A stretch of 64,000 bases of DNA, taken from CALZJC01 sp963781065. GTDB taxonomy: Bacteria > Acidobacteriota > Thermoanaerobaculia > Multivoradales > JAHEKO01. The stretch is from NCBI GenBank assembly GCA_963781065.1, contig CAWAET010000010.1, positions 1-64,000 of the forward strand. Reading direction: 5' to 3'. The translations under genes and the position numbers were made by a program. The notes below the pieces were generated by a model. That model saw only the letters and a program-made list of their open reading frames with translations. It was not told the origin of the DNA and ran no database searches. Positions 1 through 10,020 of this stretch are shown here, piece by piece (within the stretch, counting starts at the first letter, position 1; every line of letters begins with the position of its first letter).

Positions 1-11
1 CGAGCCGTGCT

Positions 12-2252
12 TCAGGACCGAGTAAAGAGCCTGCCAAGAAACAGGTAGAAGGCGTCCTGCCCCGTCTCGGTGCGCCCGTAGGCGAGATAGAGCGGCCCGA
101 ATCGGGTGTCGGCGCCAAGCAGCAGCGAGCCGGCCCAGAGCAGATCCGCGGTGCTCACCTGGTCTTTCGTCTCCCAGACGCCGCCGGCTTCGAGGGTGCC
201 GCCCAGGTAGATGCCGTCGCCGAGGGCGGGCGGCAGGAGGGCGACGCGGCGGAAGTAGGCCGTGGTCAGAATGCCGCCAAGGTTGCCCTGCCGGGCTCCG
301 GGCTCGAGGCCGGAAACGTTGGTGAAGCCGCCCAGCTCGAACCGCTCGAAGAACGGGATGGCGGTGCCCAGGTTGGAGGAGGCGTCCAGCCAGCCGACGA
401 GAGTGTTCTCACCGAAGCTGAAAGCCCCCAGGGCGAAGAAGTCGAGCCGGTCGTAGTCCGAGTCGGCTCCCAGAGACTCCCGCGACAGAAACAGCCGCGC
501 GTCGAGCGACGAGCCGTGCCGAGGGAAGTCGACGTTGTCGAGTCGATCGATGCTCAGTGAGGACCGCCAGCCGGCGATGGTGAAGCGGAACGGCTCCACC
601 GTGGACTGGGTCAGGATGTCCACATCGCCGCTGGCCCGCACGGCGCCGAGGCGCAGCTCGCCGACGTTGCGGAACTGGATGCCGAGGTCGAGGGCGGCGG
701 ACGAGAAGGTGATCCGCACCCGTTCCAACTCGCCGGTCGCCGACGGCGCGCTGACCTCGGTGCCGAACAGCTCGACCGACGGCGCCACGAAGAGGAACCC
801 GCGATGGTCGAGCGGCTGGTAGAGCTCGCTGGTCAGCTGATCGACGTTGCCCACCGAGACCCGACTTCTCCACTCCGCGCCGAGCGAGTTGAGCTGCGTC
901 CGGGTCAGCTGACCCAGGGCGCTGAACTCGCCCCGGCCCTCGATGTTGGACTCGAGGGCGAGCCCGAAAGTCAGGTAGTAGGGGCCCCAGTACTTCTCCT
1001 CGAGGTCGATGACCAGATCGGTTCCCGCCGGGTCCGAATCCAGCCGGAAGGAGACCCGCTGAAACTCGCCGATCTCGTAGATGCGCTCCAGATCCTGCTG
1101 CAACCGATCCAGGTCCAGCGGCTCGCCCGGCTGGCTGTGCAATCGCGCCAGGATCTGTCGGGGGTTCACTCGAGAGTTGCCGGTCACTCGGATGTTGCGA
1201 ATGGTCAGGTCCGCGCTCAGCACGTCGAGCTGGGCCCGCTGGCGGGCCAGATGGGACGCGAACTCGGGCGCCGGCACGGCAAACTCCACCAGCCGTTCCG
1301 ACAGCGAGCGGGCAGCCTGCCTGCCCTGCGCAATTGCCTGGCGAAGCTCCGCGTCACCAAAGTCCCCTGCCGACAGCCCTTCGAGCTCGGGCACGATCAG
1401 CAGGTCCCCGGGGCCCAGAAGGGCTTTCTGCTGGCGCACGTTCGCCTCGCCGAAGATGGCCAGCGACTGCGAGGCGATGCGCGACATCGAGACGTTCGAG
1501 AGGTCCTGCAGGGGACTGGAAATGTCCACCGCGATGACCCTTTCGGCACCGACCGCTCTGGCCACGTCGACCGGCAGGTTACGAGCCACCGCACCGTCGA
1601 CCAGCATCCGCCCGTCGATCTCGACCGGCGCCAGGACCGCCGGCACTGCCATGCTGGCCTGGATCGCCCGGGCCAGACTGCCGCGGTCCAGCACCACCAT
1701 CTCGCCGGTTCCCAGGTCTGTCGCCACGGCGCGGTAGGGCAGGCGCAGCTCGTCGAAGCGCTCGAGCGCGGCTGCGTGCAGGGTCATCGCCTGCAGCACG
1801 AAGCCCAGGTTCTGTCCCAGGATGAGACCCGACTGGAGCTGCAGGCCGTTGGCCAGGCCCATCTCGAAGTCGAAGAAGGGCAAGCCGCTGTCCTGTTTGC
1901 GGCGGAACGGGATTCTCTTGCGTGGCGGCCGATCGGTGAAGACCTCGCGCCAGTCCAGCTCCAGAACGCTCGACTGGATCGCCTCGGGAGAGTAGCCAGA
2001 GGCGTACAGCCCGCCGATCATGGCTCCCATGCTGGTCCCGACCACGAGATCGACCGGAACGCCCATCTCCTCGAGCTCGAGCAGCACGCCGATGTGGGCG
2101 GCCCCGCGCGCCCCGCCGCCGCTCAGCACGAGAGCGGTCAGCGGCCGCGAGTCGGCGTCGAGTGTCTGGGAGTCCCCGGAACCGTCGGCGTAAGCGAGCT
2201 GGCTGCCAGGAAGGAGGAAGGCGACAAGCGCCCAACACGGGAGTTTCGCCAA
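12..2252 (-). CDS. Patatin-like phospholipase with POTRA and outer-membrane barrel (PlpD type)
   Basis: A 746-residue protein starting at a TTG codon. Residues 1-22 look like a Sec signal peptide. The patatin domain follows: oxyanion loop GGGARG at 45-50, nucleophile motif GTSMG with Ser74, and catalytic Asp219 in DGA, so the Ser-Asp dyad is complete. Residues about 349-420 read as one POTRA domain (RNIRVTGNSRV onward). The rest, about 425-746, alternates in the manner of a 16-strand Omp85-like barrel. This order is that of type Vd autotransporters such as PlpD, which export a lipase to the cell surface. Release or activity on host or self phospholipids is inference. It is monocistronic, with 245 bp to the next gene. 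Confidence 0.9.
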   Translation of the reverse strand: MAKLPCWALVAFLLPGSQLAYADGSGDSQTLDADSRPLTALVLSGGGARGAAHIGVLLELEEMGVPVDLVVGTSMGAMIGGLYASGYSPEAIQSSVLELDWREVFTDRPPRKRIPFRRKQDSGLPFFDFEMGLANGLQLQSGLILGQNLGFVLQAMTLHAAALERFDELRLPYRAVATDLGTGEMVVLDRGSLARAIQASMAVPAVLAPVEIDGRMLVDGAVARNLPVDVARAVGAERVIAVDISSPLQDLSNVSMSRIASQSLAIFGEANVRQQKALLGPGDLLIVPELEGLSAGDFGDAELRQAIAQGRQAARSLSERLVEFAVPAPEFASHLARQRAQLDVLSADLTIRNIRVTGNSRVNPRQILARLHSQPGEPLDLDRLQQDLERIYEIGEFQRVSFRLDSDPAGTDLVIDLEEKYWGPYYLTFGLALESNIEGRGEFSALGQLTRTQLNSLGAEWRSRVSVGNVDQLTSELYQPLDHRGFLFVAPSVELFGTEVSAPSATGELERVRITFSSAALDLGIQFRNVGELRLGAVRASGDVDILTQSTVEPFRFTIAGWRSSLSIDRLDNVDFPRHGSSLDARLFLSRESLGADSDYDRLDFFALGAFSFGENTLVGWLDASSNLGTAIPFFERFELGGFTNVSGLEPGARQGNLGGILTTAYFRRVALLPPALGDGIYLGGTLEAGGVWETKDQVSTADLLWAGSLLLGADTRFGPLYLAYGRTETGQDAFYLFLGRLFTRS

Positions 2253-2455
2253 TGTCCTCCTACTCTCTCACGCGGCGCCCTCCAGGGTGGCCCGGACTCC
2301 GTGCCGCTGGCGTAGGCTGACTCCTGCCCCGACAAGGGCACACCTGGATGAAGCAGATGACCGGCGAGTGGCCTGAGAACTGCCCTGTCGACCCCGGCGG
2401 CCACACCGGCTACTGGAGCGCCGATGGCCCCGGGGAAACCTGCATATGGGGGGCA

Positions 2456-2490
2456 CGGGAAGGCCGCCGCCCTTGTGCGGCGCCCTCCCG
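2456..2490 (-). terminator. GC-rich hairpin downstream of the RRM genes
   Basis: The arms CGGGA-GGGCGCCGC and GGCGGC-GGCC-TTCCCG pair around a short loop just after the stop of the second RRM gene. No T-run follows, so an intrinsic terminator is only a guess. Apart from this hairpin I see nothing in the 245 bp between the RRM gene and the patatin gene. Confidence 0.4.
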
Positions 2491-2497
2491 CTTGGCG

Positions 2498-2872
2498 CTA
2501 CAAGCTACGCTTCTTGCCCCGCAGGCCGCGGCGGCTGCCCTTGGGCCGCGAGATGCGGGCCCGAGGCGCATCGTTGTCGAACGACGAGGACGGGCCGTCG
2601 GAGAACGACGGCGGCCGCCGCGCTGGCCGGTCCTCGGCCGCGTTGACGCGCAGCCGGCGGCCGTCGAACTCCCGGCCGTCGAACTTCTCGATCGCCTGCT
2701 GCGCACCCTCTGGGGTGGCGAACTCGACGAAGGCGAAACCTCGTGGCCGGCCGGTGGCCCGGTCCGTCGGAATGACGACCTCGCTCACCTGTCCCGCCTC
2801 CGAGAGCAGGGTCTGGACGTCGTCGCTGGTGGAAGTGAAACTGAGGTTGCCTACAAAGACTCGATTACTGAT
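2498..2872 (-). CDS. RRM-domain RNA-binding protein, apparent ATC start
   Basis: A small RNA-binding protein of the glycine-rich/cyanobacterial Rbp class: one RRM with RNP2 VFVGNL (residues 5-10) and RNP1 RGFAFVEF (about 44-51), then a basic Arg/Lys-rich tail (SRRGLRGKKRSL). The first ATG/GTG/TTG in frame is the GTG ending at 2788, but starting there would delete beta-strand 1 and RNP2. Extending upstream restores a full RRM whose first codon, by alignment with the neighbouring paralogue (MSKRIYVGNL), is ATC at 2870-2872. AGGAG lies 8 nt before it. Only ATA and ATC are near-start codons between here and the upstream stop at 2900. It is 27 nt behind the first RRM gene and probably co-transcribed. 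A single-base sequencing error (ATG to ATC) is the alternative. Confidence 0.8.
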   Translation of the reverse strand: MSNRVFVGNLSFTSTSDDVQTLLSEAGQVSEVVIPTDRATGRPRGFAFVEFATPEGAQQAIEKFDGREFDGRRLRVNAAEDRPARRPPSFSDGPSSSFDNDAPRARISRPKGSRRGLRGKKRSL

Positions 2873-2899
2873 GACAGTCGCTCCTATTCTCGGTCCGGT

Positions 2900-3232
2900 C
2901 TACCAGCGGTTCGAGCCGCCGCCGTAGCCGCCGCCGCCTCCGCCGCCGTAGCCGCCGCCTCCGCCGCCACCACCACCGCGACTCTCACGCGGCCGGGCTT
3001 CGTTGACCTTCAGGTTGCGGCCCTGGAACTCGCGGTCGTTGAGCTCACCGATGGCCTTCAGGGCTGCCTCGTCGTCGGACATCTCGACGAAGCCGAAACC
3101 GCGCGGCTGGCCGGTCTGACGATCCGTCACCAGATGTACCTCGGAGACGGTGCCGTACTCCTCGAAGAGCTGCTGTATTTCATCAGAGCTCGCGCTGAAC
3201 GGCAGATTACCTACGTAGATTCGCTTGGACAT
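2900..3232 (-). CDS. Glycine-rich RRM RNA-binding protein
   Basis: 110 residues. RNP2 is IYVGNL (5-10) and RNP1 is RGFGFVEM, giving a single canonical RRM over residues 1-80. After that comes a low-complexity tail of Gly/Tyr runs ending SNRW. This is the layout of bacterial and plant glycine-rich RNA-binding proteins, often cold-induced; RNA chaperone activity is inferred from the family. AAGGAGAG sits directly before the ATG. First gene of a two-gene RRM operon. The 250 bp upstream (3233-3482) is a divergent intergenic region facing the PQQ-propeller gene and should hold both promoters, but I could not pick convincing -35/-10 boxes. Confidence 0.92.
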   Translation of the reverse strand: MSKRIYVGNLPFSASSDEIQQLFEEYGTVSEVHLVTDRQTGQPRGFGFVEMSDDEAALKAIGELNDREFQGRNLKVNEARPRESRGGGGGGGGGYGGGGGGGYGGGSNRW

Positions 3233-3482
3233 CTCTCTCCTTTCCTCGTGCCGACTCGCCGCCAGCCCGCGCTTGCGGCCGGCCCGCTCGCGCGGGAGTC
3301 GTTGCTGATATGGCTACAGCGGGAGTTGAAACGAAGGACCGGAAAGAAACCGCTTCTCTATCCTTGAGTACCGTCGACTCGCCCCGATGCACCAAAGCTG
3401 GCCATAGGATACCACCGAAACGGCCGTGGCAAGCAAGCACCGGCGGCGTAGTCGCCAGCGGGGGGTCTGTTAGGCTCGAATC

Positions 3483-4721
3483 ATGCGTTCGAGTTGGAAG
3501 CTGGTTTGGCTCGGCGCCGCCGGCGCGCTGGTGGCGGGCAGCGGCCTGGCCTCCGACTGGTCCCAGTATCGCGGTCCCGATCGGCTGGGCTCGATACCGT
3601 CGCCGGAGCTGGCGGCAGGCTGGCCCGCGAGCGGTCCGGCGATCGCCTGGCGGCGGCCGATCGGCGGCGGCTACTCCAGTGTCGTGGGCGCCGGCGGGAG
3701 GCTCTTCACGATGGAGGCCACGCCGAAAGACGAGGCCGTCCTGGCCCTCGACCCCGACACCGGCGAGACGGTGTGGCGGGTTTCGGTGGGGCCGTTCGTT
3801 GAAGCCGAGCTCGGCGACGGCGGCCCGCGCTCGACACCCGCGGTGGCCGGAGGGTTGGTGATCGCCGTTTCGTCCCAGGGTCGGCTGGTCGCCCTCTCGA
3901 CGGCCGGCGGTGGGCTGGTCTGGCAGAAGGACCTCACGCAGTGGGGGCCGGTGCCGCGCTTCGGCTACTCCATGTCGCCCCTGATCGACGGCGACCTGGT
4001 CGTCGTCGAGGCCGGCGAGCGCGAGCAGGAGCCGGGCGTGCTCGCCTTCGACCTGGCCAGTGGTGAGCTGCGATGGTCGGCCCTCCAGGGTCCCACCGGC
4101 TACACCTCGCCCGTGGTGGCGAAGATCGGTGGCGTGCGCCAGTACGTCTTCGCCCGCTTTACCGAGGTGGTCAGCCTGTCGGTCGACGGCGCGGTGCTCT
4201 GGCGCCACGAGCTGCCGCCGCACGCCGCCATCCCGATGCCGGTCCTGGTGGGCGCCGATCGCGTCTTCGTCTCCAGCTCCGAGGACACCTTCGGCAGCCT
4301 GCTCCTCCAGGTCACCCGAGAAGGCGACGGGTACCGGACCGAGGAGCTCTGGTCTCAGCGGCTGATGCGCAATCACTTCAACGGCTCGGTAGCGGTCGGC
4401 GGCTTCCTGTACGGCTTCGACAACGGCACCCTGCGCTGCCTCGACGCAGCAACCGGCGAGCGCCAGTGGGCCCGGCGCGGTTTCGGCAAGGGCTCGCTGG
4501 TAGCGGCCGGGGAGGCACTGCTGGTGTTGGGAGACGGCGGGCTGGCGGCCATGGTCCACGCTGACCCGGCCGGCTACCGCGAGGCCGGCCGGCTGCAGCT
4601 GACCGCCGGAGGCCGTGCCTGGACCGAGCCCAGCGTCATCGGCGGCCGGCTGCTGGTGCGCGATTTCGACGAGATCGTCAGCCTCGAGCTGGCCTCGCCG
4701 CCGGCGGAGGCGGCGCCGTGA
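3483..4721 (+). CDS. Secreted PQQ-type beta-propeller protein (BamB/PQQ_2-like)
   Basis: 412 residues with a Sec signal peptide (about 1-23, ending GSGLAS-D). Repeated propeller blades carry the signatures LALDPDTGETVWRV, LVALSTAGGGLVWQKDL, LAFDLASGELRWSA and LRCLDAATGERQWAR, typical of PQQ-like repeat proteins. The N-terminal WSQYRGPDRLG motif is characteristic of the PQQ-binding-like family common in Acidobacteriota and Planctomycetota. No enzyme-specific residues for a true PQQ dehydrogenase are visible, so a periplasmic scaffold role is more likely than catalysis. Its stop overlaps the next gene's GTG start (GTGA), implying translational coupling to the LolA-like protein. Confidence 0.85.
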   Translation: MRSSWKLVWLGAAGALVAGSGLASDWSQYRGPDRLGSIPSPELAAGWPASGPAIAWRRPIGGGYSSVVGAGGRLFTMEATPKDEAVLALDPDTGETVWRVSVGPFVEAELGDGGPRSTPAVAGGLVIAVSSQGRLVALSTAGGGLVWQKDLTQWGPVPRFGYSMSPLIDGDLVVVEAGEREQEPGVLAFDLASGELRWSALQGPTGYTSPVVAKIGGVRQYVFARFTEVVSLSVDGAVLWRHELPPHAAIPMPVLVGADRVFVSSSEDTFGSLLLQVTREGDGYRTEELWSQRLMRNHFNGSVAVGGFLYGFDNGTLRCLDAATGERQWARRGFGKGSLVAAGEALLVLGDGGLAAMVHADPAGYREAGRLQLTAGGRAWTEPSVIGGRLLVRDFDEIVSLELASPPAEAAP

Positions 4722-5527
4722 AGGCCGCGGCGACAGCCTGGCTGGCGGTCTTGCTGCCGGCCCTGCTGCCTGGCGCCGCCGCCGGCGGTGAAGAGCTGGA
4801 CGTCGCCACCGTCGTGGCACGCCACCTCGAGGCCCGCGGCGGCGCCGAGCGCTGGCGGGCGCTGCGCTCGATGGAGCTCACCGGCACCTACGCCGCGTTC
4901 AGCTTCTACAATCCCTTCCGCCTCATCCGCCAGCGCGGCGACCGGTTTCGGCTGGACTACGTGGTGCTCGATTCGCCCGCCGTCCGGGCTCGCGACGGCG
5001 TCGGCCCCTGGGGCCTCGATCCGCTGCTCTGGCCCGAGGCCACCCGCCTCGACGAGGAGCCGTACAAGAGCCAGCTCGAGCGGGAGTCGCTCTTCGGCCC
5101 GGTCTTGCTCGAGCCCGAGAGCCGCGGCATCGCCGTCGAGCTGCTCGGCGAGGGCGAAGTCGAGGGCCAACCGACCGTCGACCTGCGCCTCACTTTCGCC
5201 GGTAAACAGGAAGAGGTCTGGCACCTGGACCCCGAGAGCTGGCTCGAGGTGGCGATCGACGCGCAGATCATCGACCACACCCAGGGCCCGGCCGCGATGC
5301 GTCGCCGGACCTTTTTCGACGACTTCCGCGAGGTCGAGGGGCTGGTGCTGCCCTTCCAGGTCGACCACGAGTTCGGCGCCCGACTCGAGGCGATGACCGT
5401 CGAGCGCGTCCGGCTCGACCTCGTGCTCGAAGATGCGGGGTTCCGGCCACCCGCTACCGAGCCACCCGCCGCAGAGGCCGGAGCGGCGGCGGCGCCCGCC
5501 GGCGGCGACCAGGCCCCTGAGGGCTAG
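4718..5527 (+). CDS. LolA-like / outer-membrane lipoprotein-sorting-type periplasmic protein
   Basis: 269 residues, signal peptide 1-22, then VATVVARHLEARGGAERWRALRSMELTGTY, the opening helix and first strand typical of LolA/LppX-like half-barrels in this phylum. Later VWHLDPESWLEVAI and FDDFREVEGLVLPFQV fit the same fold. Family members bind lipids or lipoproteins in the periplasm, but no substrate can be read here. The C-terminal 30 residues are Ala/Pro/Glu-rich and probably disordered. It starts at GTG inside the stop of the PQQ-propeller gene, so the two form an operon. The gene ends 7 bp before the convergent PATAN-TonB gene. Confidence 0.75.
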   Translation: MKAAATAWLAVLLPALLPGAAAGGEELDVATVVARHLEARGGAERWRALRSMELTGTYAAFSFYNPFRLIRQRGDRFRLDYVVLDSPAVRARDGVGPWGLDPLLWPEATRLDEEPYKSQLERESLFGPVLLEPESRGIAVELLGEGEVEGQPTVDLRLTFAGKQEEVWHLDPESWLEVAIDAQIIDHTQGPAAMRRRTFFDDFREVEGLVLPFQVDHEFGARLEAMTVERVRLDLVLEDAGFRPPATEPPAAEAGAAAAPAGGDQAPEG

Positions 5528-5534
5528 CTGCGAA

Positions 5535-7139
5535 TCACGGCTTGAACTCGAAGCGCAGCTCGGCCCACATCGCGGTCGGCTCGCCGTCCCGCGTGCCCGG
5601 CTCCCAGGTCGACGCCATGGCGGCCTCCTCGGCCGCGCGGTCGAAGCCGAGGCCGGCCTTGGGGCCTACCCTCTCGACCTCCTCCACCCGGCCCTCCGGG
5701 CTTACCAGGACGCGCACGACCACCGTCGCCCCCCGGCGATGCCGCAGAGCCGCCATGGGATAGGCGGGGGTCGGCCGGGAGACCAGGGACGGGTTGACCA
5801 CACGCAGCAGCGGGCCCGGGGCGGTGGCACCCGGCGCGGCCTCCGACGCCGTCGGCGGCAGCTCCGGCTCGACCTCCGGCTCGACCTCCGGGGGCGTCGC
5901 CGCGGCAGCTGGCGGCGCAGGAGGCGTCGACGGCGCGGCGGCTGGCGGCCCGGGCGGCGTGACACGCGCGGCATTGAGGTCGGCGGGTGGCTCGGGCTCG
6001 GAGCGCGCGACCGCGGCGCGCATCATGGAGTCGGCAGGCAGATCGGTCACGGCAGTACGGGCGGGAGGGCCGGGAGGCACCCGGGCCGGTGTCTGGGCAA
6101 GCCGGCGGGCCTCCTCCAACTCCTGGCGCAGGTCCGACAACTCGCGCTCGTAGCGTTGCCGCAGGGCCTCTTCGCTCTCGGGCTCGTCTCCGCCGAGCGC
6201 CGGGGCGACGGCTGACTCCGGCGCCGCCACGGGCGCCAGCCCGGCCCGGGTCGGCGCCGCCACGGGCCCCCTGGTCTGGCTGAAGAGGATCGCCCGCCCG
6301 GTCGGGTCGAGGTCGGCGGCCTGCGCGCTGGCCTCGCGATTGGCCAGATAGAAGAATACGGCCGCCAGTCCGAGGACCGCGGCCGCCGCCAGAGGAACCA
6401 GGCGCCGCATCGGACCGGGGCCGGCGTGCATCACGGCGTAGCTGGCTGACAGGTCGGCGGTCGGGTGCTCGTCGGCGGGGAGGGCGCCGGCCGCGGGCGC
6501 CGGCGCTGGCGGGCTCTCGGGGTCCAGCACTTCGGCCAGGGCCAGTCCCTCGATCGCCTGGGTTGCCGACGCGTCCGTCCCGGCGGACCGCTCCACCGGC
6601 AGCGCCACGGCCGGCTCAGGGGCCGCCGCCGGCTCCGCCGGCCGCGGCTCGAGTGGGCCGCCCCGGCTCTGGTCGAGCCGGTGCATGCTCTCGAGCAGCA
6701 GTTTGGTGACCTCGAGGTTGATCGGCACCATGGTCGAGGCGGGCCGGTCGCCGCTCTCGAACTCGAAGCTCCCCCGTTCCCAGGTCAGCAGATCGCAGAG
6801 GATCTCCTCGGTTTTCTCCCTGAGGGCCTGCCCCAGTTGGTGCTCGGTGACGGCGCCCAGAGTGACCAGCACCTGTCCCGACATCATCTTGGTGGCGTCG
6901 CGCAGGCGATCGGCGCGGGCCAGGGTCGCCTCGTCGATGACCCCGCGGCGGTGGAGGTAGCTGTCGAGTCGCTGATCGGGATCGCTCGACGACGACATGT
7001 CGATGCGCCCGTGGTCGAAGCCGAGCGCGTACTCGGCGTCGCCGTCCCTGACCGTCAGCACCCCGGTCTTGTTGCCCTGCGCCAGCCACTGCAGCAGGTC
7101 CGACAACTCGTAGGTCGCGAGATCGCCTTGGATCTTCAT
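5535..7139 (-). CDS. PATAN (DUF4388) domain protein with TM helix and TonB C-terminal domain
   Basis: 534 residues from the ATG at 7139, preceded by a G-run. An upstream GTG at 7199 would add 20 unconserved residues, so I prefer the ATG. Residues about 1-165 form a DUF4388/PATAN domain (MKIQGDLATYELSDLLQWL, KTGVLTV) of the kind found in gliding and signalling proteins. A Pro/Ala linker follows, then one membrane helix (LVPLAAAAVLGLAAVFFYLA), a coiled coil (RQRYERELSDLRQELEEARR) and a second Pro/Ala linker. The C-terminal 80 residues are a TonB box (PAYPMAALRHRRGATVVVRV, VERVGPKAGLGFDRAA). A cytoplasmic signalling input joined to a periplasmic TonB domain is an unusual architecture. Function is unknown. 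Confidence 0.85.
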   Translation of the reverse strand: MKIQGDLATYELSDLLQWLAQGNKTGVLTVRDGDAEYALGFDHGRIDMSSSSDPDQRLDSYLHRRGVIDEATLARADRLRDATKMMSGQVLVTLGAVTEHQLGQALREKTEEILCDLLTWERGSFEFESGDRPASTMVPINLEVTKLLLESMHRLDQSRGGPLEPRPAEPAAAPEPAVALPVERSAGTDASATQAIEGLALAEVLDPESPPAPAPAAGALPADEHPTADLSASYAVMHAGPGPMRRLVPLAAAAVLGLAAVFFYLANREASAQAADLDPTGRAILFSQTRGPVAAPTRAGLAPVAAPESAVAPALGGDEPESEEALRQRYERELSDLRQELEEARRLAQTPARVPPGPPARTAVTDLPADSMMRAAVARSEPEPPADLNAARVTPPGPPAAAPSTPPAPPAAAATPPEVEPEVEPELPPTASEAAPGATAPGPLLRVVNPSLVSRPTPAYPMAALRHRRGATVVVRVLVSPEGRVEEVERVGPKAGLGFDRAAEEAAMASTWEPGTRDGEPTAMWAELRFEFKP

Positions 7140-7247
7140 TTGAACCCCCCGAGCCTGATCCTGCCCGGCCCGGCCGCGTCTGTCAGAGGAATCGGTCACA
7201 CCCCGAAACGGGCGGGCAGGAACGGGGCCAGGGCGTCGGGAGTGCGG

Positions 7248-8903
7248 TCAGGCTTCGGGCTCGACGATCTCGACGCCGCTCTGCTCGATCAGGGTGCCGA
7301 CCGCCTGGTAGAACTGCGCCAGGGCCTTGCGATAGCCGGTGATGGTGTTGACCTCGCGGCTGCGGGCCTGGCTCAGGTCCTCCTGGATCTCGAGCACCTG
7401 GAAGCTGGTCGACATGCCGTTCTGATAGCGCTTCTGCTCGGCGTCGAGGTTCTTCTCGGCCAGACGGCGCGAGACGCGCGCCGATTCTCGCGATTCTGCG
7501 GCCGCCCCCACCAGGCGCGCCAGCCGGCGCACCTGGGTGATGACGCCGAGCTCGAGGTCCGCCAGCTCGGCCTCGCCGCGGTCCACCGCCACCTCGGCCA
7601 GGGCGCGCTGCGCCTTGCGGTCGCGGTTGCCGAGGTCGTAGGTGAAGTTGAGCGAGGCCGCCCAGCCGACGAAGTCGAAGCCGGTGATCTGATCCAGGGC
7701 GTCGCTGTAGCTCCCCGGCGCCTGGAAGAGGATCTCGCGGGTGAGGAAGTCTCGCGAGGTGACGTCGCCGCCGAGGCCGTTGAAGCCGTAGCTCACCGCG
7801 AGATCGAGGCCCGGCTTGGCCTGGTTGGCCCGGTACATCGCGTCGATCTCCAGATTGTCCTGGCCCAGCCGGCGCGCCCGCAGCTCGGCCCGGCGGTCGA
7901 TGGCCGTCGCCACCGCGCCTTCGACATCCAGCTCGATCGGCGCCATCTCCGGCTCGGTCTCCGGGGCGATGGTCGCGGCCCAGACCTGCGGATCGTTCAG
8001 GTTGAGCAGCTGGCGCAGCAGATCCTCGCCGTCACCCACCACCGCCCGCGCCCGGATGATCTCCTCCTTGCGGGTGGCGATACCGGCCTCGCTGGTGACC
8101 AGCTCGAGCGGCGCGAGGGTGCCGACCTCGACCCGTACCCGGTTCTGGCCGTGCAGCTTCTGGGCCAGCTCGAGGGACTCCTCGGCCACCTCGAGCTGCG
8201 CCTGGGCCTCGACCAGGCTCCAGTAGGCGTCCTCGACCGCTTGCAGGACGCCGATCACCTGCAGCTCGAAGTTCTCGCGGCTGATGTCGATGTTGTTGCG
8301 CGCCACCCGGATGCCGCTCTCGACCACCTGGCGCCCGGCGTTGCGCCACAGCGGCTGGACAAAGCCGAAGTCGAAGTCGACGTTGTAGCTGGGGTTGAGC
8401 AGGGCGAAGGTGGAGTTGGTCTCGAGCCGGCTGTTGCTCCAGGTCACCGAGGCGGTGCCGCCGGTGGGCAACAGCCTGCTGGCGCCGAAGTCCCAGCGCG
8501 TGCCCTTGGTCGCCTGGACGGCGGCGCCATCCAGGTTGGAGGCCGCCGGCGAGGTCTCGTCGAACGTCCCCACGTCGGCCTGGGTGTTGATGTCGTAGAT
8601 GCCCTGGCTCTGGTCGAGCTGCAGCTCCGACTCGGTGGTGCGGTAGCGCTCGACCGCCAGCGACAGATTGCGCTCGAGGGCGATCGAGATCGCCTCCTCG
8701 AGGCTGAGAGTCAGGACGCCGTCGGCGAGGCGCAGGTCGGCCGCCACCGCCTCCCCCATCTGCTGGGCCGGCATCTCCTGGGCCGGCGCCTGCGCGGCCC
8801 CGCCTACGACGAGGGCCAGGCTGAGCCCGATGCCCGCCACCAGCTTCGAACGGTTGATGGTGTTCCACATTCGCGTCGTTCTCATCGCTCGCTTCCTCGC
8901 CAT
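7248..8903 (-). CDS. TolC family outer-membrane efflux protein
   Basis: 551 residues with a signal peptide of about 40 residues. The body has two duplicated TolC/OEP halves of long amphipathic helices (LELAQKLHGQNRVRVEVGTLAPLE; NLDAEQKRYQNGMSTSFQVLEIQEDLSQA) that form the trimeric periplasmic tunnel, plus a barrel insert. Members are the outer-membrane exit duct of tripartite RND, MFS or ABC exporters or of type I secretion. No membrane-fusion or inner-membrane pump gene is adjacent, so the partner is elsewhere. The downstream OppF gene on the same strand is an importer ATPase and is not an obvious partner. Confidence 0.88.
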   Translation of the reverse strand: MARKRAMRTTRMWNTINRSKLVAGIGLSLALVVGGAAQAPAQEMPAQQMGEAVAADLRLADGVLTLSLEEAISIALERNLSLAVERYRTTESELQLDQSQGIYDINTQADVGTFDETSPAASNLDGAAVQATKGTRWDFGASRLLPTGGTASVTWSNSRLETNSTFALLNPSYNVDFDFGFVQPLWRNAGRQVVESGIRVARNNIDISRENFELQVIGVLQAVEDAYWSLVEAQAQLEVAEESLELAQKLHGQNRVRVEVGTLAPLELVTSEAGIATRKEEIIRARAVVGDGEDLLRQLLNLNDPQVWAATIAPETEPEMAPIELDVEGAVATAIDRRAELRARRLGQDNLEIDAMYRANQAKPGLDLAVSYGFNGLGGDVTSRDFLTREILFQAPGSYSDALDQITGFDFVGWAASLNFTYDLGNRDRKAQRALAEVAVDRGEAELADLELGVITQVRRLARLVGAAAESRESARVSRRLAEKNLDAEQKRYQNGMSTSFQVLEIQEDLSQARSREVNTITGYRKALAQFYQAVGTLIEQSGVEIVEPEA

Positions 8904-9006
8904 GCGAAGGTTGGCTGTTGTCGGACGGCCGCGGCCAGCCCTGGCCGCGACACTGTCCCTATGCTACGCCTCCTGACCAAAAAAGTTCCACTGCCCCGAG
9001 CAGGCG

Positions 9007-10016
<1,010 letters not shown>

Positions 10017-10020
<4 letters not shown>

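Noticed and set aside
804..2315. Plus-strand open frame opposite the patatin gene
   Set aside because: Antisense to a protein with a complete patatin dyad; composition is that of a shadow frame.
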